29,171 bases of DNA from a virus. The DNA is taken from positions 1-29,171 of the IMG/VR virus record IMGVR_UViG_3300048044_000038; one strand, given 5' to 3'. The notes beneath the pieces are model-generated. The model saw nothing but the letters and a program-made list of their open reading frames with translations, was not told the origin of the DNA and did no database searches. Below are positions 13,731 to 19,913 of the stretch, piece after piece. Within the stretch, counting starts at the first letter, position 1. Every line of letters begins with the position of its first letter. The position numbers were made by a program, and so were the translations under genes.

Positions 13731-14636
13731 TTACGCCGCGTATCTCCAGGCGCTGTTGCCGTCCAGCTTGGCCAAAAGGTGCAGCCTGGCAGTCTTGAAC
13801 TCGTCACCGATCAGGCCCAATCTCAGCAGCCAAGTTCTAAAGGTGAACTTTTCGTTGGTGCTTGTCGTTTTCCTGGCCGATGCGCTCTTTTGCACAATCG
13901 CCTGGTGGCTGACTGCCAGGCAAAATTGAATATATGCCTTAATTTTTCCGGCATGAAGATCGCAAGGGGTGTTAAAAAGCCTGAATTCCACGGTCCCTTT
14001 CGAGAATACCGAGTGGAGATTCAGGCCATGATATCGGCTCGTATGATAATGCTGGCTGCTTCCGTCGCCGCCGTAAGGTTTGTACCACAGTGTTTTTAAT
14101 TCTTGCAGCGTCTGAGGTTTAATGCGATTGATTTCTTCTACCAAGCTGCTGTTCGCCTTCCGGCAATACAATGACATCCGACTAGCGTGAACCTCAAGGG
14201 CTTTATAGACTAGGTCCTCTTTGCTCGCCATCAGGTTGACCAGGTTCCGCAGGGTTTTGGCGTTGTGATTGGCAGCATCCACGTGAATGTGAATCCCACA
14301 ATTTCCTGAATTGGCGAAGGCCCCTGCCGCCCGAAGATTCCTGACCAGTTCCTGGATGGTTTCGATATCTTCGTACCGACATTTGGGCGAAACCACCTCG
14401 ACTTGATAGGCGTCACCAACTGGTATGAGTACACCGTTTACTTTTTGCAAGGCTTTAATGCTGCCATCCCTAACAACCCGCCATGTGCGGCCCTGGTGAT
14501 CAATTACCGTATATTCCCCGTAAATGCCACCTTCATACTCAGAACTTGTGCCAAAGTATGCCGCGATAGTTTTGGCGACTTCTTCCCTTTTCATCCCGGT
14601 GAGTTCAATTTCGATGCCGAAGTTTTGGCTTTTCAT
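13731..14636 (-). CDS. Amidoligase (GS/ATP-grasp-like COOH-NH2 ligase, Amidoligase_2 type)
   Basis: This is a protein of about 301 residues from ATG 14636, with AGGAGG 11 bases upstream; ATG 14672 would add 12 residues. Motifs of the glutamine-synthetase-like amidoligase group are FGIEIEL with Glu9 and Glu11 (metal/ATP strand), RDGS at 56-59, YQVEVVSPK with Glu80, CGIHIHVD with His116 and His118, and TVEFRLFN with Glu217 and Arg219. The family is predicted to make amide or peptide bonds with ATP, and its genes often lie beside a gamma-glutamylcyclotransferase, as here. C-terminal residues about 255-300 are shared with the paralogue upstream. The substrate is unknown; peptide, cell-wall or protein tagging are options. 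Confidence 0.85.
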   Translation of the reverse strand: MKSQNFGIEIELTGMKREEVAKTIAAYFGTSSEYEGGIYGEYTVIDHQGRTWRVVRDGSIKALQKVNGVLIPVGDAYQVEVVSPKCRYEDIETIQELVRNLRAAGAFANSGNCGIHIHVDAANHNAKTLRNLVNLMASKEDLVYKALEVHASRMSLYCRKANSSLVEEINRIKPQTLQELKTLWYKPYGGDGSSQHYHTSRYHGLNLHSVFSKGTVEFRLFNTPCDLHAGKIKAYIQFCLAVSHQAIVQKSASARKTTSTNEKFTFRTWLLRLGLIGDEFKTARLHLLAKLDGNSAWRYAA

Positions 14637-14649
14637 GCTGCTATTAACC

Positions 14650-14673
14650 TCCTGTTCTTTTGTCAGTGTCATG
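14650..14673 (-). repeat. 24-base direct repeat, copy 2
   Basis: This is an exact match to 12863-12886. On the minus strand the repeat holds ATG 14672 and the codons of MTLTKEQ, in frame with the amidoligase. The AGGAGG of the next start follows directly. A related shorter version (ATGACAAACACACAGGAGG) precedes the paralogue near 15551. Confidence 0.9.
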
Positions 14674-14728
14674 TTACCTCTTAAAGAACAGCATATCAAG
14701 TTAATTACGCCATTTTATCATCTTTTAA

Positions 14729-15526
14729 TCAATTTTTATTCTTATTACGCCTGATTACTGCTTTATACACCTGTTCTTGCGTTTTAAAGGCTACATTACC
14801 TTCCAGTCGGTCAAGAAATAGTTTCCGACTGACGCGATACGCCTCGCCTATGAAGTGAAGCCGGAGCAAGAAAACGCGAAAACTATATTTCTCATTAGCT
14901 GTTTCCGTCTCGCGCGGCGAGGAACGCTTCAGTTCCAGTGTCATTTTGTTTACGGCAAAGGCAAACTGGATATATGCCTGAAGGTCTTCTAGCTGCAGTG
15001 TCGCGGCAAAACAGCGGAAGGTTATGGATTCTCTAGTAATGCCGATACCTGGACAAGCTTCATTGCCAGTAGCTTCAAAGAAATCATCAATCGTTTTTAT
15101 TTGGGCAAAGTTGATTGCCTTCACCATTGCTGGGGAAATAATTAATGGCGCTTGCCCCATTGATTTGAGTATCAACCTTTCCTTGCTTGCCAGAATATTT
15201 ATCAGATTGCGCAGCGTCACACCATTATGTCCTTCTGTCGATAGTGTTACTAATGCTTTCCCTTGAGCGGCTAACCCATTTGCTTCGAGAACCTTCAATA
15301 CCTCGAACCTTTTCACCAAGTCATCTTCCGCTGCACCTCCGATAAGCAGCGTACCGATTTTGTCAATACGCCATTCTCGGTCGTCACTTTCTTTGATCAA
15401 ATACTCAAAACTTGGTGTTTTCTGATATTCTGCTTGTGTTCCGAAATGGCTAGCGATAAGACCGGCAACCACTTTTCTTTCTCGGCCTTCAACTTTCATT
15501 TGAATCCAAAAGCTGTTTTTATCCAT
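14729..15526 (-). CDS. Amidoligase-like paralogue without active-site residues
   Basis: This is a 265-residue protein from ATG 15526, with AGGAGG eight bases upstream. It aligns with the amidoligase at 13731 from its first residues: FGTQAEY against FGTSSEY, TLRNLINILASKE against TLRNLVNLMASKE, and TANEKYSFRVFLLRLHFIG against STNEKFTFRTWLLRLGLIG. Yet each catalytic site is changed: Glu9 to Gln, Glu11 to Lys, Asp57 to Ile, the VEVVSP block lost, HIH to VTL, and Glu of VEFR to Thr. The frame is intact, with its own ribosome site and no stops. It looks like a pseudoenzyme kept for a regulatory, scaffolding or substrate-binding role beside the active enzyme, and not a decaying gene. Confidence 0.75.
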   Translation of the reverse strand: MDKNSFWIQMKVEGRERKVVAGLIASHFGTQAEYQKTPSFEYLIKESDDREWRIDKIGTLLIGGAAEDDLVKRFEVLKVLEANGLAAQGKALVTLSTEGHNGVTLRNLINILASKERLILKSMGQAPLIISPAMVKAINFAQIKTIDDFFEATGNEACPGIGITRESITFRCFAATLQLEDLQAYIQFAFAVNKMTLELKRSSPRETETANEKYSFRVFLLRLHFIGEAYRVSRKLFLDRLEGNVAFKTQEQVYKAVIRRNKNKN

Positions 15527-15541
15527 GAATATGACCTCCTG

Positions 15542-15577
15542 TGTGTTTGTCATGTACAGTACGCCATAGCAAACACA
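15542..15577 (-). promoter_or_regulatory. Inverted repeat in the leader of the amidoligase paralogue
   Basis: TGTGTTTG (15542-15549) and CAAACACA (15570-15577) are perfect 8-base arms around a 20-base loop. The downstream arm touches the AGGAGG of the gene. It could be an operator or an RNA hairpin that limits access to the ribosome site. The loop holds an alternative in-frame ATG. Confidence 0.4.
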
Positions 15578-15598
15578 TGAAGTCAAGTTATAAAGAAC

Positions 15599-15623
15599 CA
15601 GCGCCTAGTCTAGCTTGGCGCTG
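15599..15623 (-). terminator. Weak terminator-like hairpin upstream of the cargo operon
   Basis: CAGCGCC and GGCGCTG (7-base stem, 11-base loop) are followed on the minus strand by GTTCTTTATAAC, a poor T-tract. It would separate packaging from cargo transcription. Confidence 0.4.
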
Positions 15624-15679
15624 ATTCTTATTAAGCGAATAATTGATTTTTCCCACCAGTTAGTTCTACTACTGTCTAA

Positions 15680-15823
15680 CTATTCATCAATCAAACTATT
15701 GAGTGGCTCCATCACTTCGGAGCCACTCACGATTTCACCCGATTTGCACTTCTTTATATAGTTGAGCAGATATGATTCTGGAAACTCCGATCTATGTCAG
15801 GCCAACTTATTAGAATCACTCAT
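15680..15823 (-). pseudogene. Remnant of the 5' end of a terminase large subunit gene
   Basis: A frame starting at ATG 15823, which overlaps the end of the P27 small terminase gene, encodes MSDSNKLA, then TGA, then HRSEFPESYLLNYIKKCKSG, EIVSGSEV and a few more codons before TAG at 15680. The middle matches the N-terminus of the working terL upstream extension (IPQSYLLEYIQRCKSGEIVI) in order and length. The two copies are diverged at DNA level. The overlap with terS shows this was the original terS-terL junction; the gene is now cut off after about 45 codons and carries one early stop. Confidence 0.85.
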
Positions 15824-16142
15824 ACTCTGCCAAATCATCATCCTCTTCCACGATATTTTTGTTTAAGATTCCATACAGCCGATTGGTTAAGGTCGAATAG
15901 GAATCAGCCATACGGGCGTACTCTTTGACTGCGGGAACAGTTTTCTGGATTTCTGGGTAATCCGGATGCATCTTAATCGCTCCGGTGTGGCCTATCGCCC
16001 GCTCCAGTTCCCAGCAGAGCGTGTGTATATAGGCCGCTTTTTTTATCAGACCTTGTACGGCTTTCTGTGTATTTTCGGGTGTTACGTAGAATAACTCCGT
16101 CCACAAGGCTAACTCTGACTCATATTCCGCTTGTTTATCCAT
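15816..16142 (-). CDS. terS: Terminase small subunit, P27-type (probable)
   Basis: This is a 108-residue protein from ATG 16142 with AGGTGAT upstream; the frame extends further upstream without a good start. The C-terminal half matches P27 small terminases: MHPDYPEIQKTVPAVKEYAR, then a helix with YSTLTNRLYGILNK and an acidic end (EEDDDLAEYE). The N-terminal half lacks the RKP-rich opening usual in P27 proteins. It would bind DNA and form a ring that activates the large subunit. Its stop overlaps the terL remnant, and the real terL lies about 4.6 kb further on. A second terminase-like HTH protein lies at 17008. Confidence 0.7.
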   Translation of the reverse strand: MDKQAEYESELALWTELFYVTPENTQKAVQGLIKKAAYIHTLCWELERAIGHTGAIKMHPDYPEIQKTVPAVKEYARMADSYSTLTNRLYGILNKNIVEEDDDLAEYE

Positions 16143-16194
16143 GCAATCACCTGCTTTTTGAATTTTGCCAAAACCTGAGCTTGATTTCAAAAAA

Positions 16195-16300
16195 ATGGCC
16201 GTGCGTGAAAAGTTTGGGCATACACCGGTCTAGGTCAAAAAAAGAATTTAGGGGGTATGGGGGGGAGACAGAGGATGGTCTTTCCTATGACACTGCCATG
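16195..16300 (-). other. Non-coding strip between HNH and small terminase genes; candidate cos region
   Basis: About 150 bases have no gene. On the minus strand they include CTCCCCCCCATACCCCC, a TTTTTTTGACC tract, AGACCGG and a second T-tract. C-rich and T-rich blocks in this position between the HNH nuclease and the small terminase are common in HK97-type cos phages. No cohesive ends can be defined by eye. Confidence 0.4.
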
Positions 16301-16310
16301 CCTCACTCCC

Positions 16311-16997
16311 CTAGCTATATTTATCAAGCCATTTATCTATATAAGAAACATAAACGCTGCGAATCAGACTCCTTACCGGGTCACTATCCAAACGGCTAAG
16401 CGCTTCATCTTTGGTGCATTCACACCAGATCAGCTCCGCCCCCAGCTCATCGGCAGTACGCTCACGCAGCTGTCGTTCAGGAAAGCCGCCAACCACCCAT
16501 GCCGTATTCCACTTGCCATACCTTGTCTTCACTTGATCCAGCAAATTGTTGTAGACCATACGAACCGTCCCCAGCAATTGATCGGGTTTGTCATACGCTG
16601 GTAACAAGGTAACGGCTTCGTATAGCCTGTCCATATCAATAACGATGTCGTTCCTTTGTTTGTTTTCCAGAACATATGTCGTCTTACCACTACATGGCAT
16701 CCCATAGATAAGGTAAACCCGTTTGTCCCCGAACTTGCTGAACCTTTTGTGGGCACGATCATGACAAGCACGGCTAAATATTTTTACGTTAAGCGGATTT
16801 AAACTAATATTCTTGTCAAAAACATTGTCTATCGTCAATTCAATCGGTGTGTGATGCAACATGACATCGCGTGGTGTGGGAATGCTTTTGCCACAGCCGC
16901 ACTCACAGACTGGTCCACGTTCCGCTATGAGCATACGCCTGAACCTACACCAATCTAACGAACAATAAAAACTATGCAGTACAGCGTTTCTGCTCAC
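16311..16997 (-). CDS. HNH endonuclease fused to a P-loop kinase-like domain
   Basis: This is a 228-residue protein from GTG 16997 with AGGTGG upstream (a TTG at 17030 would start inside the previous gene). Residues 1-88 are the packaging-type HNH nuclease: HSFYCSLDWCRFRR, CECGCG at 31-36, HH at 48-49, NPLN near 67-70 and ACHDRAH at 77-83. Residues about 92-228 are a P-loop domain with GMPCSGKT at 99-106, DIVIDMD at 117-123 (Walker B-like), and a possible lid Arg cluster near PERQLRERT. Packaging HNH proteins normally end after the HNH domain and help terminase cut cos. The added domain resembles AAA_33/zeta-toxin or polynucleotide-kinase folds. No stop or frame change separates the domains. 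Confidence 0.85.
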   Translation of the reverse strand: MSRNAVLHSFYCSLDWCRFRRMLIAERGPVCECGCGKSIPTPRDVMLHHTPIELTIDNVFDKNISLNPLNVKIFSRACHDRAHKRFSKFGDKRVYLIYGMPCSGKTTYVLENKQRNDIVIDMDRLYEAVTLLPAYDKPDQLLGTVRMVYNNLLDQVKTRYGKWNTAWVVGGFPERQLRERTADELGAELIWCECTKDEALSRLDSDPVRSLIRSVYVSYIDKWLDKYS

Positions 16998-17007
16998 AGT
17001 AACCCAC

Positions 17008-17439
17008 CTAATACAATTTTTTAGACTCAATTTCTTTTCGCAGTTTTAGTTCTTCCTTCATAAGTTCCAACTTCGCTTCGTCAATCTTAATGCGATGCTC
17101 ATCCATCGGATTCAATTCGAAATTTGTTTTACGACCCCACTTGGCAGGAGATTTTCTCTCTAACCGCCATGCGGCTGCTTGCCAGTTCAACTTCGCTGCA
17201 GTTCCGATGGTAAGCACATCTCTGATCTCTGATTCAGCTAAAGCCTTTTGTATTGCGTCAAGAAACTCTCTATGAATTCCTTTTGACGCATTGTTACCCC
17301 GTTTCATCCAATCGTATAATATTACCTTGGATATACCTGCATAAGCGGCTGCTGTTTCAACGTAATTTCCAGCACTAATCATTTCCACTATTTTCTTTTG
17401 TACTTCTGGAGTAAGTTTTGTAGGTCTACCCCCTGCCAT
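17008..17439 (-). CDS. HTH small-terminase-like DNA-binding protein
   Basis: This is a 143-residue protein from ATG 17439. Residues 5-55 form a helix-turn-helix typical of phage small terminases and related inserts: GRPTKLTPEVQKKIVEMISA, then a second part with AGISKVILYDWMKRG. After WQAAAWRLERKSPAKWGRKT it ends in a long charged helix (KLELMKEELKLRKEIE), likely for assembly. In related phages such proteins are labelled terminase small subunit. Here a P27-type gene also exists, so which one works with the large subunit is open. It overlaps the HNH frame region and lies 4 bases after the methyltransferase stop. Confidence 0.75.
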   Translation of the reverse strand: MAGGRPTKLTPEVQKKIVEMISAGNYVETAAAYAGISKVILYDWMKRGNNASKGIHREFLDAIQKALAESEIRDVLTIGTAAKLNWQAAAWRLERKSPAKWGRKTNFELNPMDEHRIKIDEAKLELMKEELKLRKEIESKKLY

Positions 17440-17443
17440 AAGA

Positions 17444-18655
17444 TCATCCCCCCGCTAATACGGCCTTGTTACCAGTCAGTTGTTCCCAGCGTTTCACGAT
17501 AACATCACAGTAAACAGGATCAAGTTCTGCCATGTAACAAATACGACCAATTTGTTCTGCTGCCATCAGTGTTGATCCAGAACCACCAAACAAATCCAGT
17601 ATAATATCGCCAACCTTGCTGGAATTCCCCATCGGATAAGAGACGAGAGGAATCGGCTTCATTGTTGGATGCAGTTCATTCCGAAATGGACGGTCAAACT
17701 TCCAAAGGGTTGTTTGCTTACGGTCTGAATTCCAATTGTGTGGACCAGTCGGTTTCCATCCGTACAATACAGGTTCATGCTGCCAATGATAATCTTGTCT
17801 GCCCATCACTAAAGTTTGTTTTGCCCAAATACAACATTGTGCCAGTTTAAAGCCAGCATCGATCATACCTTTGCGAAAATTCATCCCTTCGGAATCAGCA
17901 TGAAAAATATAAATCCCAGCGCCATCTTTGCAGGAAGCAAAGGCCTGGGAATAAAAATCAAACAAAAACCTGTAGAAATTATCATTCGTCATCTTATCAT
18001 TCATTATTTTGAGAACATCTTTGGTTCCTCCAGTATAGTCCACATTGTACGGTGGGTCAGTAATAACTAGGTCAGCCAGCTCTCCATTCATCAATCTTTC
18101 AACATCACTTTTAGCAGTAGCATCACCACAAATCAACCGATGATTTCCCAACAGCCAAATGTCTCCTAACTTAGTTATGGGTATGTCAATTTCTTTGACG
18201 GCACTTTCTGGATCGAAGTCATCCTCCTTGACGTCTTTTTCCTCGTCATTCAGCACTTCATTCATTAACCGCTCAATTTCTTCGTTGTCAAATCCGGTTA
18301 TTTCAATATCAAGATCTGTCGCTTGAAGTTCACCAAGCAAATCTTGCAGTTTCGGCATATCCCAGTCGCCACCAGTTTTATTAAGAGCGAGATTGAGCGC
18401 CTTCTCTTGATCAAGCGATAAGTCGACCAGAGAAACTTCGACAGTTTCATGCCCCATCTCCCGAAGAATCTTAAGCCGTTGATGACCGCCAACTACAACA
18501 TTTCCTTGCTTATTGACAATGATAGGGTCAATATAGCCAAATGCAAGTATGGATTTTTTGAGCTTATCATAGTCTTTATCGCCTGGTTTAAGGTCAATAC
18601 GCGGATTATATGATGCAATATTTAGCCTTTCTATCGCTAGTTTGGCTATTTCCAC
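17444..18655 (-). CDS. ParB-like domain fused to adenine/cytosine-N4 DNA methyltransferase
   Basis: This is a protein of about 403 residues. GTG 18655, eight bases after AGGTGG, is preferred; GTG 18667 has no ribosome site. Residues 1-90 are a ParB/Srx-like domain with SYNPRIDLK, GYIDPIIVN and VVGGHQRLK. Residues about 160-400 are a beta-class amino methyltransferase: the catalytic VITDPPYNVDYTGG comes before the SAM-binding DLFGGSGSTLMAAEQIGR, with a long target-recognition region between. It probably methylates phage DNA to escape host restriction or to mark packaging sites. ParB-methyltransferase fusions are common in Firmicute prophages beside terminase genes. There is no partner restriction enzyme. 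Confidence 0.92.
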   Translation of the reverse strand: MEIAKLAIERLNIASYNPRIDLKPGDKDYDKLKKSILAFGYIDPIIVNKQGNVVVGGHQRLKILREMGHETVEVSLVDLSLDQEKALNLALNKTGGDWDMPKLQDLLGELQATDLDIEITGFDNEEIERLMNEVLNDEEKDVKEDDFDPESAVKEIDIPITKLGDIWLLGNHRLICGDATAKSDVERLMNGELADLVITDPPYNVDYTGGTKDVLKIMNDKMTNDNFYRFLFDFYSQAFASCKDGAGIYIFHADSEGMNFRKGMIDAGFKLAQCCIWAKQTLVMGRQDYHWQHEPVLYGWKPTGPHNWNSDRKQTTLWKFDRPFRNELHPTMKPIPLVSYPMGNSSKVGDIILDLFGGSGSTLMAAEQIGRICYMAELDPVYCDVIVKRWEQLTGNKAVLAGG

Positions 18656-18735
18656 TCTAAAACCCACCTTTTTATAAAATATAGTGATTCACTTTAAAAT
18701 TCTCATTTGGATAGGAATGAGTGAAAAGAATATAG

Positions 18736-18933
18736 TCATTTAATAAGCCTACATTGTTTCGAGGTTACGGCCCCGTGTTTACGTTCAATCGCAGGTGCAT
18801 TGTTGGCTTTCATCGCAGTGCGGCTGGTGATATATCCACTGCACCGCCCTTTACACCAGTCAACTCTATTTGCCGTACAAAATTCTGATCCATGGTTTAA
18901 ACAGGCTAACTGGCTACAAGCTATAGTTGTCAT
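18736..18933 (-). CDS. Cys-rich miniprotein
   Basis: This is a 65-residue protein whose ATG (18933) forms a four-base ATGA overlap with the upstream stop, so it is translated with the HTH/zinc-finger protein. Cysteines at 6, 11, 19, 27 and 31 are spaced to bind metal (ACSQLACLNHGSEFCTANRV, then DWCKGRC). The C-terminal half is basic. It resembles the DUF1540-type short Cys proteins in general shape, but I cannot prove membership. A 68-base gap without a gene follows. Confidence 0.65.
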   Translation of the reverse strand: MTTIACSQLACLNHGSEFCTANRVDWCKGRCSGYITSRTAMKANNAPAIERKHGAVTSKQCRLIK

Positions 18934-19370
18934 GACGTTCCATCCTCTTTACTCCAAAATCTTGATTTGATGTAACAATCATGGCTGCAATATTTTCGCT
19001 GCTTGTTGCCATAGGAACTACATTGCTTACCACAATGGGCACAGGTGTACTGATAGATTGCGATAGCATTCTTACTGCGTTTATCCTGATTCTCATTCCA
19101 CCAGGTATGCCTACAGACAGCAGAGCAGAACTTCTTTGTGCGGCCATAATTTTTTTGTTGAATTGAGTTCTCACACTGCAAACATAAACTGCATCCTTCT
19201 TTGATGACCTTAGCATTGACCTGCAGCGCTGCTGCTAGGCCATTTAGGTGATGTCGCTTGCAATAGCCTTTCACCATATCCACAGTAAGGAGTAGTTCTT
19301 TGGCTATTGTTTTATATCCCAGGCCTTGCATCCTGAGTGTATCTATTTCTTCTTTTTCAGCGGATGTCAT
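18930..19370 (-). CDS. HTH and double zinc-finger regulator
   Basis: This is a 146-residue protein from ATG 19370, and it leads the late block. Residues 1-40 are a sigma-like helix-turn-helix: MTSAEKEEIDTLRMQGLGYK, with the recognition helix near TVDMVKGYCKR. Two treble-clef-like zinc sites follow: C63/C66 with C82/C86 (CLQC, KFCSAVC) and C110/C113 with C128/C132 (CAHC, KYCSHDC). Similar proteins are common in clostridial mobile elements and are often labelled sigma-70-like. It starts 44 bases after the early terminator, so it may control the switch to late genes. Confidence 0.75.
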   Translation of the reverse strand: MTSAEKEEIDTLRMQGLGYKTIAKELLLTVDMVKGYCKRHHLNGLAAALQVNAKVIKEGCSLCLQCENSIQQKNYGRTKKFCSAVCRHTWWNENQDKRSKNAIAIYQYTCAHCGKQCSSYGNKQRKYCSHDCYIKSRFWSKEDGTS

Positions 19371-19414
19371 GCTGTGCCCCTTTCTCGCTTTATGATAGCT
19401 GATTTTCTTGACAT

Positions 19415-19452
19415 AAAAAAAAGCCCTCAGAGCTTATTGCTCCAAAGGCCTT
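19415..19452 (-). terminator. Strong terminator ending the early replication block
   Basis: The minus strand forms a 14-pair stem with some G-U (AAGGCCTTTGGAGC with GCTCTGAGGGCTTT) around AATAA, then T-tract. It lies 33 bases after the DUF1492 stop. Confidence 0.85.
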
Positions 19453-19484
19453 GACATTTCAATTTGATATTTTATTTACTAATA

Positions 19485-19913
19485 CTAGTATATCACTTTC
19501 CCTTCGTCATTTTCGTCAACTTTGTTTTCTTTTAGAAATTTATTATGTTTGCGCCGAGGCTGCTGTTCATCACTTGCACCAATACTGTAAGCAATCTGCT
19601 GCCAACTAAAGCCATTAACATACCTAAGACTTAGGATCATTCGAATTTCACTGTCCTCAATGTTCTGTATATAGCAATTCAGCCTATTGAGTTCATAAAA
19701 GCACTTCTTGAGGTTAATATCTAACAGACTTTTAAGATCTGCAATCTCTGCTACATATTTTCCCAGCTTATCCGATATGCCAGACGCTGTAGGCATACCT
19801 GTTATTTTTGCCGTACAAGAGTTTGCCAAACATTCTAGTTCAGAAAGTCTGCTTTGTAGCTGCCCTATCTCACGGTTCAAATAGTATAGCTGAGATAATT
19901 CATCTTTTGTCAT
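19485..19913 (-). CDS. DUF1492-type sigma-like phage regulator
   Basis: This is a 142-residue protein with an ATGA overlap to the helicase stop. The N-terminal 90 residues are helical coiled-coil (LYYLNREIGQLQSRLSELEC). The C-terminal part is a sigma-region-4-like HTH: IEDSEIRMILSLRYVNGFSW followed by QQIAYSIGASDEQ. This arrangement is that of DUF1492/ArpU-like proteins, which in Firmicute phages often control late transcription. As last gene before the terminator it fits that role. Confidence 0.8.
   Translation of the reverse strand: MTKDELSQLYYLNREIGQLQSRLSELECLANSCTAKITGMPTASGISDKLGKYVAEIADLKSLLDINLKKCFYELNRLNCYIQNIEDSEIRMILSLRYVNGFSWQQIAYSIGASDEQQPRRKHNKFLKENKVDENDEGKVIY

Noticed and set aside
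13344-14099. 251-codon plus-strand frame opposite the cyclotransferase and amidoligase
   Set aside because: It is a mirror of the GC-rich minus-strand genes, with no ribosome site and a Pro/Ser/Arg-rich composition; both minus-strand genes have clear families.
15680-15823. Exact target-site duplication made by a transposon at the island edges
   Set aside because: The two terL 5' copies are about 100 bases long and clearly diverged, and no transposase or terminal inverted repeats were seen in the island.
17444-18655. Complete restriction-modification system
   Set aside because: Only a methyltransferase is present; the neighbouring HNH protein fits packaging and not restriction.
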